Shown: piece after piece, positions 33,301 to 45,300 of the stretch
How positions within the stretch are numbered: position 1 is the first letter of the stretch
Layout: each line of letters begins with the position of its first letter
Source: Rhinopomastus cyanomelas
Lineage: Eukaryota; Chordata; Aves; Bucerotiformes; Rhinopomastidae
Length of the DNA stretch: 64,000 nucleotides
Assembly: GCA_013400115.1 (NCBI GenBank)
Contig: VXBP01008209.1
Location: forward strand, 249,377-313,376
Reading direction: 5' to 3'
The notes under the pieces: generated by a model
Told to the model about the DNA's origin: nothing
The model's database searches: none
Seen by the model: only the letters and a program-made list of their open reading frames with translations
Made by a program: the position numbers and the translations under genes

Positions 33301-36300
33301 CAGCATCCCGAAGGCCGGTTCCTGCGGTGACACCCGCACCCGTGGCTACCGGGGTCCTGGGGACGGCCTCGAGCCGTGAGGGACCAGCCCCACGACACTG
33401 GGCGAGGCAGCGACGCCGGGTGGGAACTATGGGGCTGCGAGAGGGTTGGGGCGCAGGACGGGGCCAGCAGCCGCGCAGAAGTTGGGGAGAGGCTGTGCCG
33501 AGCACCTCAGAGAGGCTGAGAGCGGGATCCGGCCCCGGGGCTGTCGTTTGGGGTGCTGGGGGGCTGGGAAATACAAATACGGGGCGAGGAGGAGGAGGAG
33601 GAGGAAGGGGGCGACGTGACCGGGGTGGGGCCAGGGGCTCGGGAGCGAAGCGACCTGGTCTCCCGCCCCAGCGGTTCCGGATCTGCCCCGCGTCGGGCGT
33701 CCAGGAGGGCTCGGCGGGTCTCTCTCCGATAACCTCAGCGGGGTCCCCCCGGCCTCTGGAGACGACAGGAACCCAGGGAGAGGGAGGGAGGGAGGCAGCA
33801 GCCGCCTCCCCACAGCACCACAGCCACCCTCGGCTTGGCCCCACGCGGCACCCCCGGGGTCACACGCGGGGCAGGACCCGGAGGGGATGATGCAGGGGAC
33901 CGCCGCGGGGACACCCTGGACCTAGTGACCGCAGCGCGGACGCCCCGAGGGCCGGCTGCCCGCGGGGACAGGCTCCTCGCCAGCGCCCGCCTTACCTGGA
34001 AGTGGCCCCGCACGTACTTGGCCATGGGGTAGTCGTTGATGTCGAGCGGGAGGGTGAGCTGGGGGTCGGGCTGCACCGCCGGCGGCGGCACCAGAACCAC
34101 GCAGCCCGTGTTGATGTCCCGGGCGGCTGCGGCACAGCGGGGCGGTCACGACACGCACGGCTGCGGGGATGTGGGGCTGGCAGTGGGCTCGGCGGCGGTG
34201 CAGGTCCCACTCACCTACGGCGGCCTCCAGCAGCCCCATCAGCTCCGCTGGGATCTCCAAGTGGGTGACGTCCACCACCTCCCTCCGGGTCAGCTCCTGC
34301 CGGAGCAGCACAGGCGATGGCCACGCTGCCCCCTACCCCGGCACCCGTGGGTGCTTCGGCTGGGGTGAGGGGATGGCCACGGCACCCTAGTGCCGCCTGC
34401 CGTTACCTCCTTCATCCTCTGCCTCTCCTCCTCTGCCCGCCGGCGGGCATCTTCCTTCCTCTGCAACAGAGCAGCCACCCTGAGCCCCCCACCCTGAGCT
34501 CCACGAGGTGCTGCTGCCCCCCGCGCCAGCATCACCAGGCTCCCAGCCCACGGGGCACAGGGATGAGGCACGGCGGGGCTCCGGAGCTGGGGGTGCTGCT
34601 GTGCCCTCTCCAGACCCCCCACCCCAGGGTGGGGTTAGGTGCTTGGGACCCCCCCCCACACACCCCCACCCTGGGACGTGCCAGCCCCCCACCTCACCTT
34701 GAGGTACCGCCGGCGGTTCACGTAGATGTGCACCAGCGACCTGAACTTGATGAGGGTCCGTCGCATGCGCCGGTACCGCTGCCTGCGCGGGGAGGGCAGC
34801 CCTCACACCTCCTTGCCACCGGCTAGCGGCCATCTGCCAGCCCCACATCCCCACCCTGAGAGCCCTACCTGGCCAGGTAGCCCCTTGCCCGCGTCTGCAG
34901 GAGGACGATTTTCCGTCGGAGGGAACGGAAGCGCCTCTTGATGAAGAAGGTGCGGGCGTAGCGCTGCAGCGTGAGGGCGGCCAGGTGGTGGGCGCGGGAG
35001 CGCTTGCTCTCCAGAGCCTGGTACAGCGGCTCCTTCAGAAAGAGCTGGAACAGGGGGTGATGCCCTGAGACCCCCACACTTGGCCATCCATCCTTTCCTA
35101 GTGGGGTGATGCCATGAGACTTCCAGCCTTGTCCATCCTCCCCCTCAGTGGGGTGATGCTATGAGACCCCCAGCCTTAGCTGTCCTTCCACAGGGAGGTG
35201 ATGCGTTGAGACCCCAGCCTTGGCCATCTGTCCTCCCCCAGGGGTTGATGCCCTGAGACTCCCAGCTGTGGCCATCTGTCCTCCTCCACAGGAGTGATGC
35301 CTTGAGACCCCCTGCCTAGGCCATCCTCCCCCAGGACATCACTGGAGCCAGGTCCCCCCCATCCCCGGGCCGGTACCTTGGTGACCCCGACGTAGTACAT
35401 GTTGGGGTCAACGGGGCAGAGGTTCCTCAGCATCTCCACACAGTTGTTCCCGTTGGGGATGACGTTGGCCCACATGTCAACGAGGCAGCGGTACCTGGCC
35501 AAGCCCATGGCACCGTCACCATGCAGCACCAGGACCCCAGGGTGGGTGGGAAAACAGCTTCTCCCAAAGCAGGGGGCTGTCAGCTCCCACCGTGAGGGGT
35601 ACCCCAAGCCAAGGGCTGCCCCCTAAAAACACCCCCGAGCTCCGGGATGCCCTCTTGCCAGGATGGCAGAGCCCAACCAACAGCCCCTCCAGGCACCTGT
35701 CGATGAAGACGAGGAAGGGGATGCGGATGGGGAAGCCTTCCTTGCGGATGCGGATGGTCTCCAGGATCCCCGAGTACCGCAGCTGGCTGCTGACCACGTC
35801 GGCCTCGAAGAGCCCTGGTTCCTGGGGAGGAGATGGGGAGAACTTAGGTGGCCGAAGGAGCAGACCCGCCGTGCCCCCCGCGCTCCCCGTGCTGGTGAGG
35901 GCAGGCAGCACCGGTACCACTGGTCACCCCTCACCTTCTTGTTGTTGGGTTTGAGACAGCGCACGAAGAAGGGGTTGCACCTACATCACAGAGACCCCGT
36001 TGGCCGCACGGAATGGGGGACAAGCCCAGCCGGGCCACCTCGGGCTCCGGTCTGGTTGACACCCTGCTCCCACCAGCCCAGCGCACGTCCTGGCTGCCCA
36101 TGCTGACCTCTCCATCTTTTCCACCAGTTCCAGGAGTGATTGCTGGAAGCGGGCGGCCACGGTGGGGGCCTTGTACCGCCGTGTCCTGGTGCTGCTTCTC
36201 CTCATCAGGCTCCTCTGCCGGGCCAGCACCTGGGCATGGCCGAAGAAGAGGTTGGCCACCACCTTGGGGAGACGGGAAGGAGGAGGCAGATGGTCAGGAT

Positions 36301-39300
36301 GAGGCAGCTCTTCTGGCTCCTCTTCCCAGCCTGGTTGCAGTGGGATCCCCTGGATGGGGATGGAGAAGCCCCTGTGCCCCTTTGTGTCAGTCCTTGGGGG
36401 ATCCCAGTCCAGAAGACCCCATGGAAGAGGGCACAGGGTGGAGCTGGAAGCTCCTGGGCTTCACCAGCCATGGAGGGACACAGAAAGCAGTATGTAGCCT
36501 CCCCTCCCAGTGCCCCCCAGCACCACCCAGCCAGGCCAGGGCATGACCCTACCTTGGTCCTGCTGCTGAGGAAGAGGTCCAGCACATCCTGACGGACCTG
36601 GTCGTAGTTTTTATCCAAGAACTTGTGAACCTGGCAAAGGGCAAAACCTTGCAGTGGGGTGACAGAGAAGATCTCAGGTTCTCCTGCCCCTCTGCTCTGC
36701 GCTGCTAGACCACAGCTGGGATGTTGTGTCCAGCTGTGGGCCCCTCAGTTCCAGAAGGACACAGAGCTGCTGGAGAGAGCCCAGCGCAGGGCCACAGAGA
36801 TGAGGGAGGGAGAGGAGCATCTCCCCATCCTTCACCTTGGGGTGTAGGATTAACCCTATAAACCTTCTCTTTCACCCCCCCCCCCCCANNNNNNNNNNNN
36901 NNNNNNNCCCCCCAAGGTGGGCATCCCCCTGCTACCCACCTGGTAGGTGACCTTCCCCGCGTAGTGCTTGATGGTGAACTCGGGCAGCGGCATCTTCGGC
37001 TTCGTGTAGAGGGGGTTTGCCCCGTGGTGGTAGTGACACTTCTGCAGGAAGGTGTGGTCGGTGGCCTGGGGACACGCACGGGGCTGAGAAACAGCTCGGG
37101 GGGTCCTGGAACAGGGGCACCGGGGGGCAAGCAGCCGGACCCCTGCTCTCAGCTCGACCGTGTGGTCACGGGCGTCTGCTGCTCCGTGCCATCAGCAGGG
37201 AGAGAGTGACCACCCTCCTCTCTTCTATAGGGCAGCTGGAGTGGGGTTCAGCAGTTTCTACTCAAGCAGGTCGCCCATGGGGTGCTGCTCCAGTGGCATC
37301 AACCTGGCATCTCTGGGGGGGCTTGACCAGCTTAGAGAAGGACTCAGGGGGGTTCTCCCAGCTTGTCCAGGTCATCCCAGCCCTGGGCTGTGGTGTCACC
37401 CTGGGCATCATGACTGCCTGGTGGTGCCGCCCCGGGCACTGTGACCTGTGCTGGCACCAGAGAGCCCCTCACCTGGGGGAAGCTGCTCTGGTCATCGAGG
37501 ATCCGCAGGATGCCGTAGGGCTTCTGGGCAATGAGGTCGATGCAGGGCTGGTTGTTGCTGAAGGGGATCTCCTTCCAGTCAATCTGCTCCCGCAGATACT
37601 CCTCCTGTGGGGCCAGCGCTCCGTCAGCCCCACTCCCGCGGCCCCCGGCACGGAGACGGAGCCCAGCACCACCCCCAGCCTACCTGCTCCTCCTGGAAGA
37701 CGATCCTGTTGAAGAAGAACTGCAGGTACTCGTTGGCGTAGTTGATGCACAGTTGCTCGAAGCTGTTGAAGTTGAGGTCCTGCAAGAAGGAGGAGGAGCC
37801 TGAGACCCTACAAGCCCGGGGCTGGCAAATGGGGGCGACGGAGCTGGGGTGGATCCTGCTGACCTCAAAGCCGTAGATGTCCAGGATGGCGATGGAGAGG
37901 GCCTCCCGCCGCGGGTACACCAGCTTGTTGATGCGGTCTGTGAGCCAGGCGAAGAGCAGGGAGTAGAGGGTCTTGGCAATGGCATCCCTGGGGAGGGGGC
38001 AGAGGGGTGGAGCTCTGGCACGGCACGGCATGGCACGGCATGGCACAGCACACCCCCCCACCACAGCCCCACATCATGCATCAGTCAGTTTTAATCACTG
38101 GAGACCCTAACCCACACTGGAGACCCTGACCACCCTCTTCCTCAGTGTGGCTGGGAAGGACCTCCAGGAGCATCAAGCCCAGCCCTCAGCCCAACAGCTC
38201 CCTAGCCCCCAGACCATGGACTCAAGTGCTCCAGCTACTCAGATTTTAAACCTCTCCTTGTCCTATCATCAGGAATTTGGGAGAAGAGACCAGCCCCAGC
38301 CTCACCACAGCCTCCTTGGAGGTAGCTGGAGACAGCAAGGAGGTCTCCTCTCAGCCTCCTCTTCTCTAGACTCAGCTGCTCCTCACAAGCCCTGTTCTGC
38401 AGCCCCTCTCCCCAGTCTCGTTGCCTTTCTCTGGCCCTGCTCCAGCCCCTCAATGTCCTTCTGGTCCTGTGGCACCCAAAACTGGACCCAGTTCTCAAGG
38501 TGCAGTCTCATGAGTGCAGAGCCCAAGGGCACCATCACCTCCCTCCTCCTGCTGGTTCCTGATCCAGGCCAGGAGGCTGTTGGACTTCTGGGCCACCCGG
38601 GCACCCTGCTGGCTCCTGTTCTGCCGGCTGTCACCCAACACCCCCAGGTCCTCTTCCCCCAGCCTGGAGCTGCTGGGGGCTGTTGTGACAGAAGAGCACG
38701 ACCCAGCCCTGGGCTCTGTTCAGCCTCATCCCACCGGCCTCAGCCCACCGCTCCAGCCTGCCCAGACCCCTCTGCAGCCCCTCCCTACCCTCGAGGGTGC
38801 ATCCGACCCCCTCACCCAGGTCATTCATAAAGGTGCTGAACCAGGCTGAGCCCTAAGGGTCACTGCTTGTGCCCATCTCATCTTCCACCCCATCCCCAGG
38901 GCTCAGACCCCCCCATAGCACAGCTCCCCACCCCTTTACCTGGCATCCACAGCACTTTCCACAGTCAGGGGGGTAAAGATCTTCTCCCGCAGCGTTTCCT
39001 GGTTGAGGAGCACAAAACCCACAGTGGGATGGAGCTCCAGCAACACTGGTCAGGCTCCCAGGAATCCCCACCCTGTCTGCCTGTGCTCCCCACAACAGCC
39101 CACACTCACCGTCACCTTGAAGGTGATGGACCTCTGCAGCCCCTCGGGGGACACCTGCAGCAGCTCGGCCACCGTCAGGATCTCGGCGGCACTGACCACC
39201 GTGGCCACCTCCTGACAGTCGGTCTGCGGGGTGGGGTGGTGGGATGTGGTGGTGGGATGTGTTGGGGTGAGGTGGGATGAGGCAGTGGGGTGAGGTGATG

Positions 39301-42300
39301 CCCCATCGCACCCCAAGTCCCACCCGGGGAGAGCACAGCTGGGCTCGGGGTACCTCATGCTTCTCAAAGTAGACGTTGCCCAGGTGGAGGACGGAGGAGA
39401 GGATGCGGAAGATGCTGCTCTGCTCCTCCAAGGTGAAGCCCAGCACCTCCATGGTGCTGAGCAGCCGGCGGAAGTCCTCGGCGTCGTCCTTGCCGGGGAT
39501 CTCACAGTTCCCACCCTGGAACGACCCTCTCGGTCGGGTTCCAGCTCCGAGCCCCGAGCGCCCTCCCCAGCCACACTGGGCATCGACGAGGGCTCGGGAA
39601 CCCGGCAGCACCACGAGCGTGGCCAAACCCCACAAAAGCAGGCGGTGCCGGGCTCAGGCAGGGGCTGGGGTACCCGGGCAGGGGCTGGGGTACCTGGTTC
39701 AGGTAGTAGTAGGTCTCGGCGCCCTGCAGGCAGTAGCGCTGGCGCTGCTGGGGGGGCAGCCCCGCCAGCATCTCGTAGAAGATGTGGTAGTTACGCTCCG
39801 TCTTGGCCTGGGGAGCAGAGGATTGGAAGCAGAGAGGGGGCGGGCAGAGCCTTGGGAGGGTAGGAAGAGCCTTGGGAGGGGGGGGCAGCGACCCCTCGGC
39901 ACCCACCTGGAAGACCACGCGGGACTTCTCCAGCAGGTACTGCGAGGTTATGGCACCGCAGATCAAGCCCCTGCAGCGGGGAGAGCAGACCCCTCTGCTG
40001 GCAGCCTTGGCCGGGACAGCGGCTGTGCCCCCCCTCCACAGCGCCCACCCCTGCCCCAGTGCTGCTGCGGGTACACAGGGGACCCCCAGGTGCCCCCCGA
40101 TTTGCAGAGAGAGGTGGCCTCTCCCTGGAGCTGCTGGAGCTGCTGCACCCCGGGGTGAAACCCAGCACCCATTTGAGGTCGGGGGGGTACAGCATCCCTG
40201 ACCCTACAACAGGACCTGCCTGTGCCCAGGTGACCCCCAGGACCTAGCAGAAGTGATGGAGAGGGGCGCACGCGTGGGCGCGTCCCATCAGGGCCCCTGG
40301 ATCCGTCCAGTTTGCCCAACTGATCCCCAACCCAGTCCTCGTCCACCTCCCACCCCAAAGCTGAGGGGCAGCAGGGCTGGGGTACCCCCGGGGCACGGGG
40401 GGTGGGACGCCCGGGACCGGCTGCTCGTGGGTGCTGCTCAGCGCCACTTACTCCTCCAGGAAGATCTCCACAAACTTCCCGAACCTGCTGGAGTTGTCGT
40501 TCCTCACGGTTTTGGCATTGCCGAAGGATTCCAGCAAGGGGGTCGCCTCCAGGATCTGTCGCAGCCGTGGGGAGACGTGGGCTGTCCCCATGGAAGCCCC
40601 CCACCCTTGTCCCACTCCCACCCTTCCTCCCACCTCCAGCCCTATGGGTGCCACAGCCCGAGCCCTGCACCACGGCCGGGTTGGGACAAGAGAATCATTG
40701 AGGTTGGAGAAGACTTTCAAGATCATCAAGTCCAACCATCCACGCTACAACCCTGAACCCCAAACCACCTCGAGGTCACACAAGGGTGCAAGAGAGAGCA
40801 CAGAGACCCCATGCCCCAAGGTCCTGCTGTCCATCCCACCACAGCGAGGGTGAAGTGGCTGAGATGCCACCACCATGCTCAGTCACCCAACCCAACCCAC
40901 ATGCCTCCCACTCTCCCAGCACCTCGATCTGCTGCAGTCCAGGTGGAAGCGTGGGGACAAGGAGAGAGAGACGTGAGGACGGAGGAGAACACAGCGGGGT
41001 GGCACAAGGAGACAGGGGGATGTCCCCAGAGTAGCTCCTCACCTGCGGGTCGCTGCTGCGCTTCTGGCTGACGGCTGCCAGGTAGCGCAGGATCAGCTTG
41101 GTGGCCTCGGTCTTCCCTGAGCCGCTCTCCCCGCTGAAACACAGAGGGGGGACCCAGGCAAGCTGGGGGCCGCTGCACCCACCCCAAGCCCACCCGGCAC
41201 CCTTTGGTGCCGGCTGCCCACAGCCAGGTCCCACCTGATGACAATACACTGGTTGTGTTTGGCATCCATCACTTTGGAGTAGGCGACGTTCGCGATGGCA
41301 AAGAGGTGCCTGGGGTGGGGGGAAGCAAAGGAGGAGGGATGGGGAAGGGGCCCTGTCACCCTTGCACCCCCAAGTGTGGGCACAGCTGCTCCAGAACCCA
41401 CAGCTCGGGATCGTGAGGGTCTGGGTCCTGCTGCGGGAGCCAGGGGTGGGTGATGTTGGATGATAGTAGGTGGGTGGTCGTTGGGTGATGGTTGGGTGTT
41501 CATGGGTGAGATTGGGTGGGTGATGGCTGGTGATGGTGGGTGTTTATGGGTGAGGTTAGGTGGGTGATGATTGGTGATGGTGGGTGGGGTGATGGCTGGT
41601 GATGATGGGTGATGTGGTTGGGTGTTCATGGGCAAAGTTGGGTGGGTGATGGTTGATGGATGATTGTTGGGTGTTCATGCGTGAGGTCTTGTGGTTGATG
41701 GTTGGTGATGGCGGATGACTGTGGTTGGGTGTGTGAGGTCTTCTGGGTGATGGTGGGCAATGCTGAGTGAGGATGGGTAATGGTGGGTGAGCAGTGGTGG
41801 GTGGGTGGACCCCTTTCTCCCCAGGGTACTCACGGAGGGTTCTCTCCCAGGGCTCTGCCCTCGTACTGCAGCACCTGCTCTGCCCCATAGATGTTGTAGA
41901 GCCGGTAGGGGTTCACCGACACCAGGATGCTGCCGATGTAGGTCTGCGAGAGAGCAAGCATGAGGGCTGTGAGCTCTCGGAGGGTGATGACACCCCTAAA
42001 CCCCCCACGCCTGGGGTCTTTGGGGGTGAAACGGGACTCACATAGATGAGCTGGCGCTCGAAGCGTATCCGGATGTTGTTCAGCACTGCGGCCTCCTGGA
42101 GGTCCCTGGGGTGGAGTTAAGGCGGAATTAAGGGTGGCAGGGGGACCCCGAGGGTGTCCCCAGCCCTAAAGGGCTGGAGTAGCCCCCATTTTGGGCTGAA
42201 GACAAGCCGTAGCTGTGGGGTGCGTGGAGGGGGGACTGCAGCCCTGTTGTCCCCGGCAGCACTGGGTTGTGGTGGGTGGTGAAGGGGATGGGGACACTCA

Positions 42301-45300
42301 CTCCAGCTGGGTCATGTCCTCCAGCCCGTCCCCCTCCTGCACCTCCTGGTACCGCACGATGGGGAGGCTGCACAGCGACTGCATCTGTGTGGGGCAACCC
42401 AGCCCAGGTCCGTCACAGCACGGTGGTGCCAACCCCTCTCCAGCTGGCACCACCCCAAAACCACCATCTGTAACCCCAAACTGGGGTGTTCGCAGCCAGC
42501 GATGGCAGGAACCCAAGCAATCCCCACCCTGCCCCAGCCCCAAAACGGGTCCCTAGTCTGAGTGACCTAGGGAGACGAGCAAGGACATGGGGCCACCAAA
42601 GCATCCTTGGGGCCAGCCTCCATGGTGGGCATAGACAGAGGGAGCTGTGCCACCCCCCCCACAAACCCCACAGCTCATCCAGACCCTTTACTGGGTGATA
42701 GAGAACCCCAGGGGTGGGGTGGCACCTCCTGATGAAGGGGTGGGAGAGGAGCAGAGGCAGTGGAGGGGTAAGGGACTCACAGAAGCCCAGTGGCAGGTGG
42801 CCAGGAAAGCAGACACCGTCCAGGTCAGCGTGCCACCCGCACCCACCCCGGCCACAGATCGGGTCTCAGCATTTCCATAGAGTCAAGTGTCCCCAGTGAG
42901 GCCGCTCATGGACGGGGGAGGGGGGACACACACGCACACACCAGCAGCAAGCAACCCCCTCCATCCTCTCCCCATGGTGAGACCCCCACCTTAGTGCACC
43001 CGGCACCACTCACCCCTGGGTGCTGCAAACCCAGCTGGCACCGGGTACCCCAGCACCAGCAGCCGGCTCACGCATCACCCCACCCCACGTCCCTCTGGCC
43101 GCCGCTGGCCCCCCAGCCCCGTCCCGCTGCTGGCACCCACGGGGAGCTCCCTGCTGGGGTTACCTTGCTGCGCCAGGGCTGCTTGCTGCCCAGGTACCCG
43201 TCTGCCCAGGGGTTCCTGTCCCGCCAGCCCCCCGGTGCCGGGCGCTGGTTCAGGTACCGAGTGATGTCGACTCCCCGCCGGCTGGGCCGGTGCCGGCTGG
43301 GCTGCCGCAGGACCCCCTGCTCGGTGGTCCAGACGTCGGGCATCTCCCGTACCCGCACGACGTGCTGCGTGGACCAGTGCTGCTTGTACATGCGGGACGC
43401 GCGCCGCAGGGAGCCCAGCCTCTGCACCTGCGGCGTCACCACCGCGTAGCGCCCCGCACCCTCCTCCAGGGCCGCCCCGTCGCCCTCGACGCCTTCTCCC
43501 AGCCCCGGGGCGCGAAGGGGGCTGTGCAAAGGGGCGAGACGGCCTCGACGAGGGGGAGTGGGGGGCCATCCCGGCCAGGGGCTGCCCGATGCGCTGGATG
43601 AAGGATTTGGGGGTGCCGGGAGCGGAGCTGGGTGGGGGGGGCACCCCGGAGAGACCCCTCCGAGCATCTCCCTGCCAGGGGGGCAGCTCCTCGTCCCAGG
43701 AAGGACCGGCGCGGCCGAGGCGGCGGCTGCCGGGGCGGGAGGTGGGTGTCAAGAAGGGGGTCCTCTGCAGGGGCTTCACCGCCTTCGTGGGGGGCTCGGG
43801 AAGCCGCGTCCAGGCCTGGGGGAGCGGCAGCCCAGGGGGGCTGCCCCGCCGCGACGACCGTGGGGTCAAGGGTCTCCCTGACCCTACTGCGGGCACCCCC
43901 AGCCGCCTGGGTGCGGGGGTCTCCGAGCTGAACCGGCGGATGCTGGCCCCGAGGGAGGGGGATCTCTGCAGCCCCTCGCCGGGGCGCTGTGGGGCTGGCG
44001 GCGGTGACAGCGAGCGGCCGGCGTTGGCAAAGGGGTTGCGGAGCGACGGTCGCCGCGGGGCCACCGGCGAGGGAGGGTCCCGGGCTGCAGCTGCCCGCGG
44101 CCGGGAGGCGCCCCGGAGCAGGCGGCCGGGCGGCTGCAGCAGCGAGCGCTGCAGAAACTGCCCCAAGGGGCTCCCGCACACCCGAGCGGCCGACACCCAG
44201 CGCCGGGAGCCCGTCCTGCGGCCGCCGCCGGCCGGGGGCTCGTACTCGTCGTAGTCGTCCTCATCGCGGGCGCTGCTGGTGGGCAGGTGCGGGGACGGCG
44301 GCAGGGGGACGTCCAGGCGATCCCGGCCGAAGAGCTTGACCTGGGGCCGGGGGAAGAGCCTGAACTTGCTGTTGAGGGAGAGCTTGGAGGAGAGCGCGTC
44401 CCGCATGCCGCGCAGCGAGGAGGTGTTGAGGGCGCAGAAGGGGTACGTGTCGTCGTCCTCCTCCTCTTCCTCCCACTCCTCGGGCTCCTCGGCCTCGGCG
44501 ATCTCCTCCAGACCCAGGGCGTAGGGGTTGCAGGAGGACTGGGCGTGGGGAGCCCACCCCCCTTCGCTGTACTGGATGCGATGCTCGGGGTAGTCGCCCC
44601 TCGGGTATCCCCCGGCATAGGGCTCTCCGTAGTCCCCGTAGGGGTCCTCCCCGTAGCCAAAGGGTCCCGCTGTGTCCTCATCGTACTCGGGGTCACTGCT
44701 GTAGGGGTCGTAGAGGGCGAGGGGGGACCCGTTGCTGTACTGGCCCTCGTCCTCGAGCTCTGTGTAGCCATAGGGGTGCCCTGGTGGGTCATCCTCCTCC
44801 CAGTCCCCCCCGTAAAAGCCGTAATCCTCCTCTGCGTCATAGCTGGGGTAGTCGGAATAGTGAGGTCTCACCCCGTCGTCAAAGCCGGGCCCCTCGGCGT
44901 AGCCTTCCTCCTCCTCCGTGTAGGCTCCATCCTCCTCCTCGCCGTAGCCCCGCCAAGGGCCGTAGGCTCCGTTCTCCTCAGCGTAGCCCCGCTGGGGGCC
45001 GTAGGCTCCATCTCCCTCCTTGGCCAAGCTGCGCCGGGAGCCACGGGCTCCGTCTTCCTTCTTGGCCAAGCCCCGCCGGCGGCTGTAGGCTCCGTCCTCC
45101 TCCTCAGCCCACCCGTACCGCGACACGGCAGGCTCCGCCGGGCCGTGCTGCGAATGCCGTCGGGACGGCCGCCGCGCCATGCTGCTGCGCCGCGACGTGC
45201 CGGGGGCCGACAGCCTGCTGCCGACGGGGATCCGCTTCATGTTGGCCCGGTGCCTGAGGATCTCATCTTCCGCGGGGAACGGCAGCTTCCTGGCACCGAT

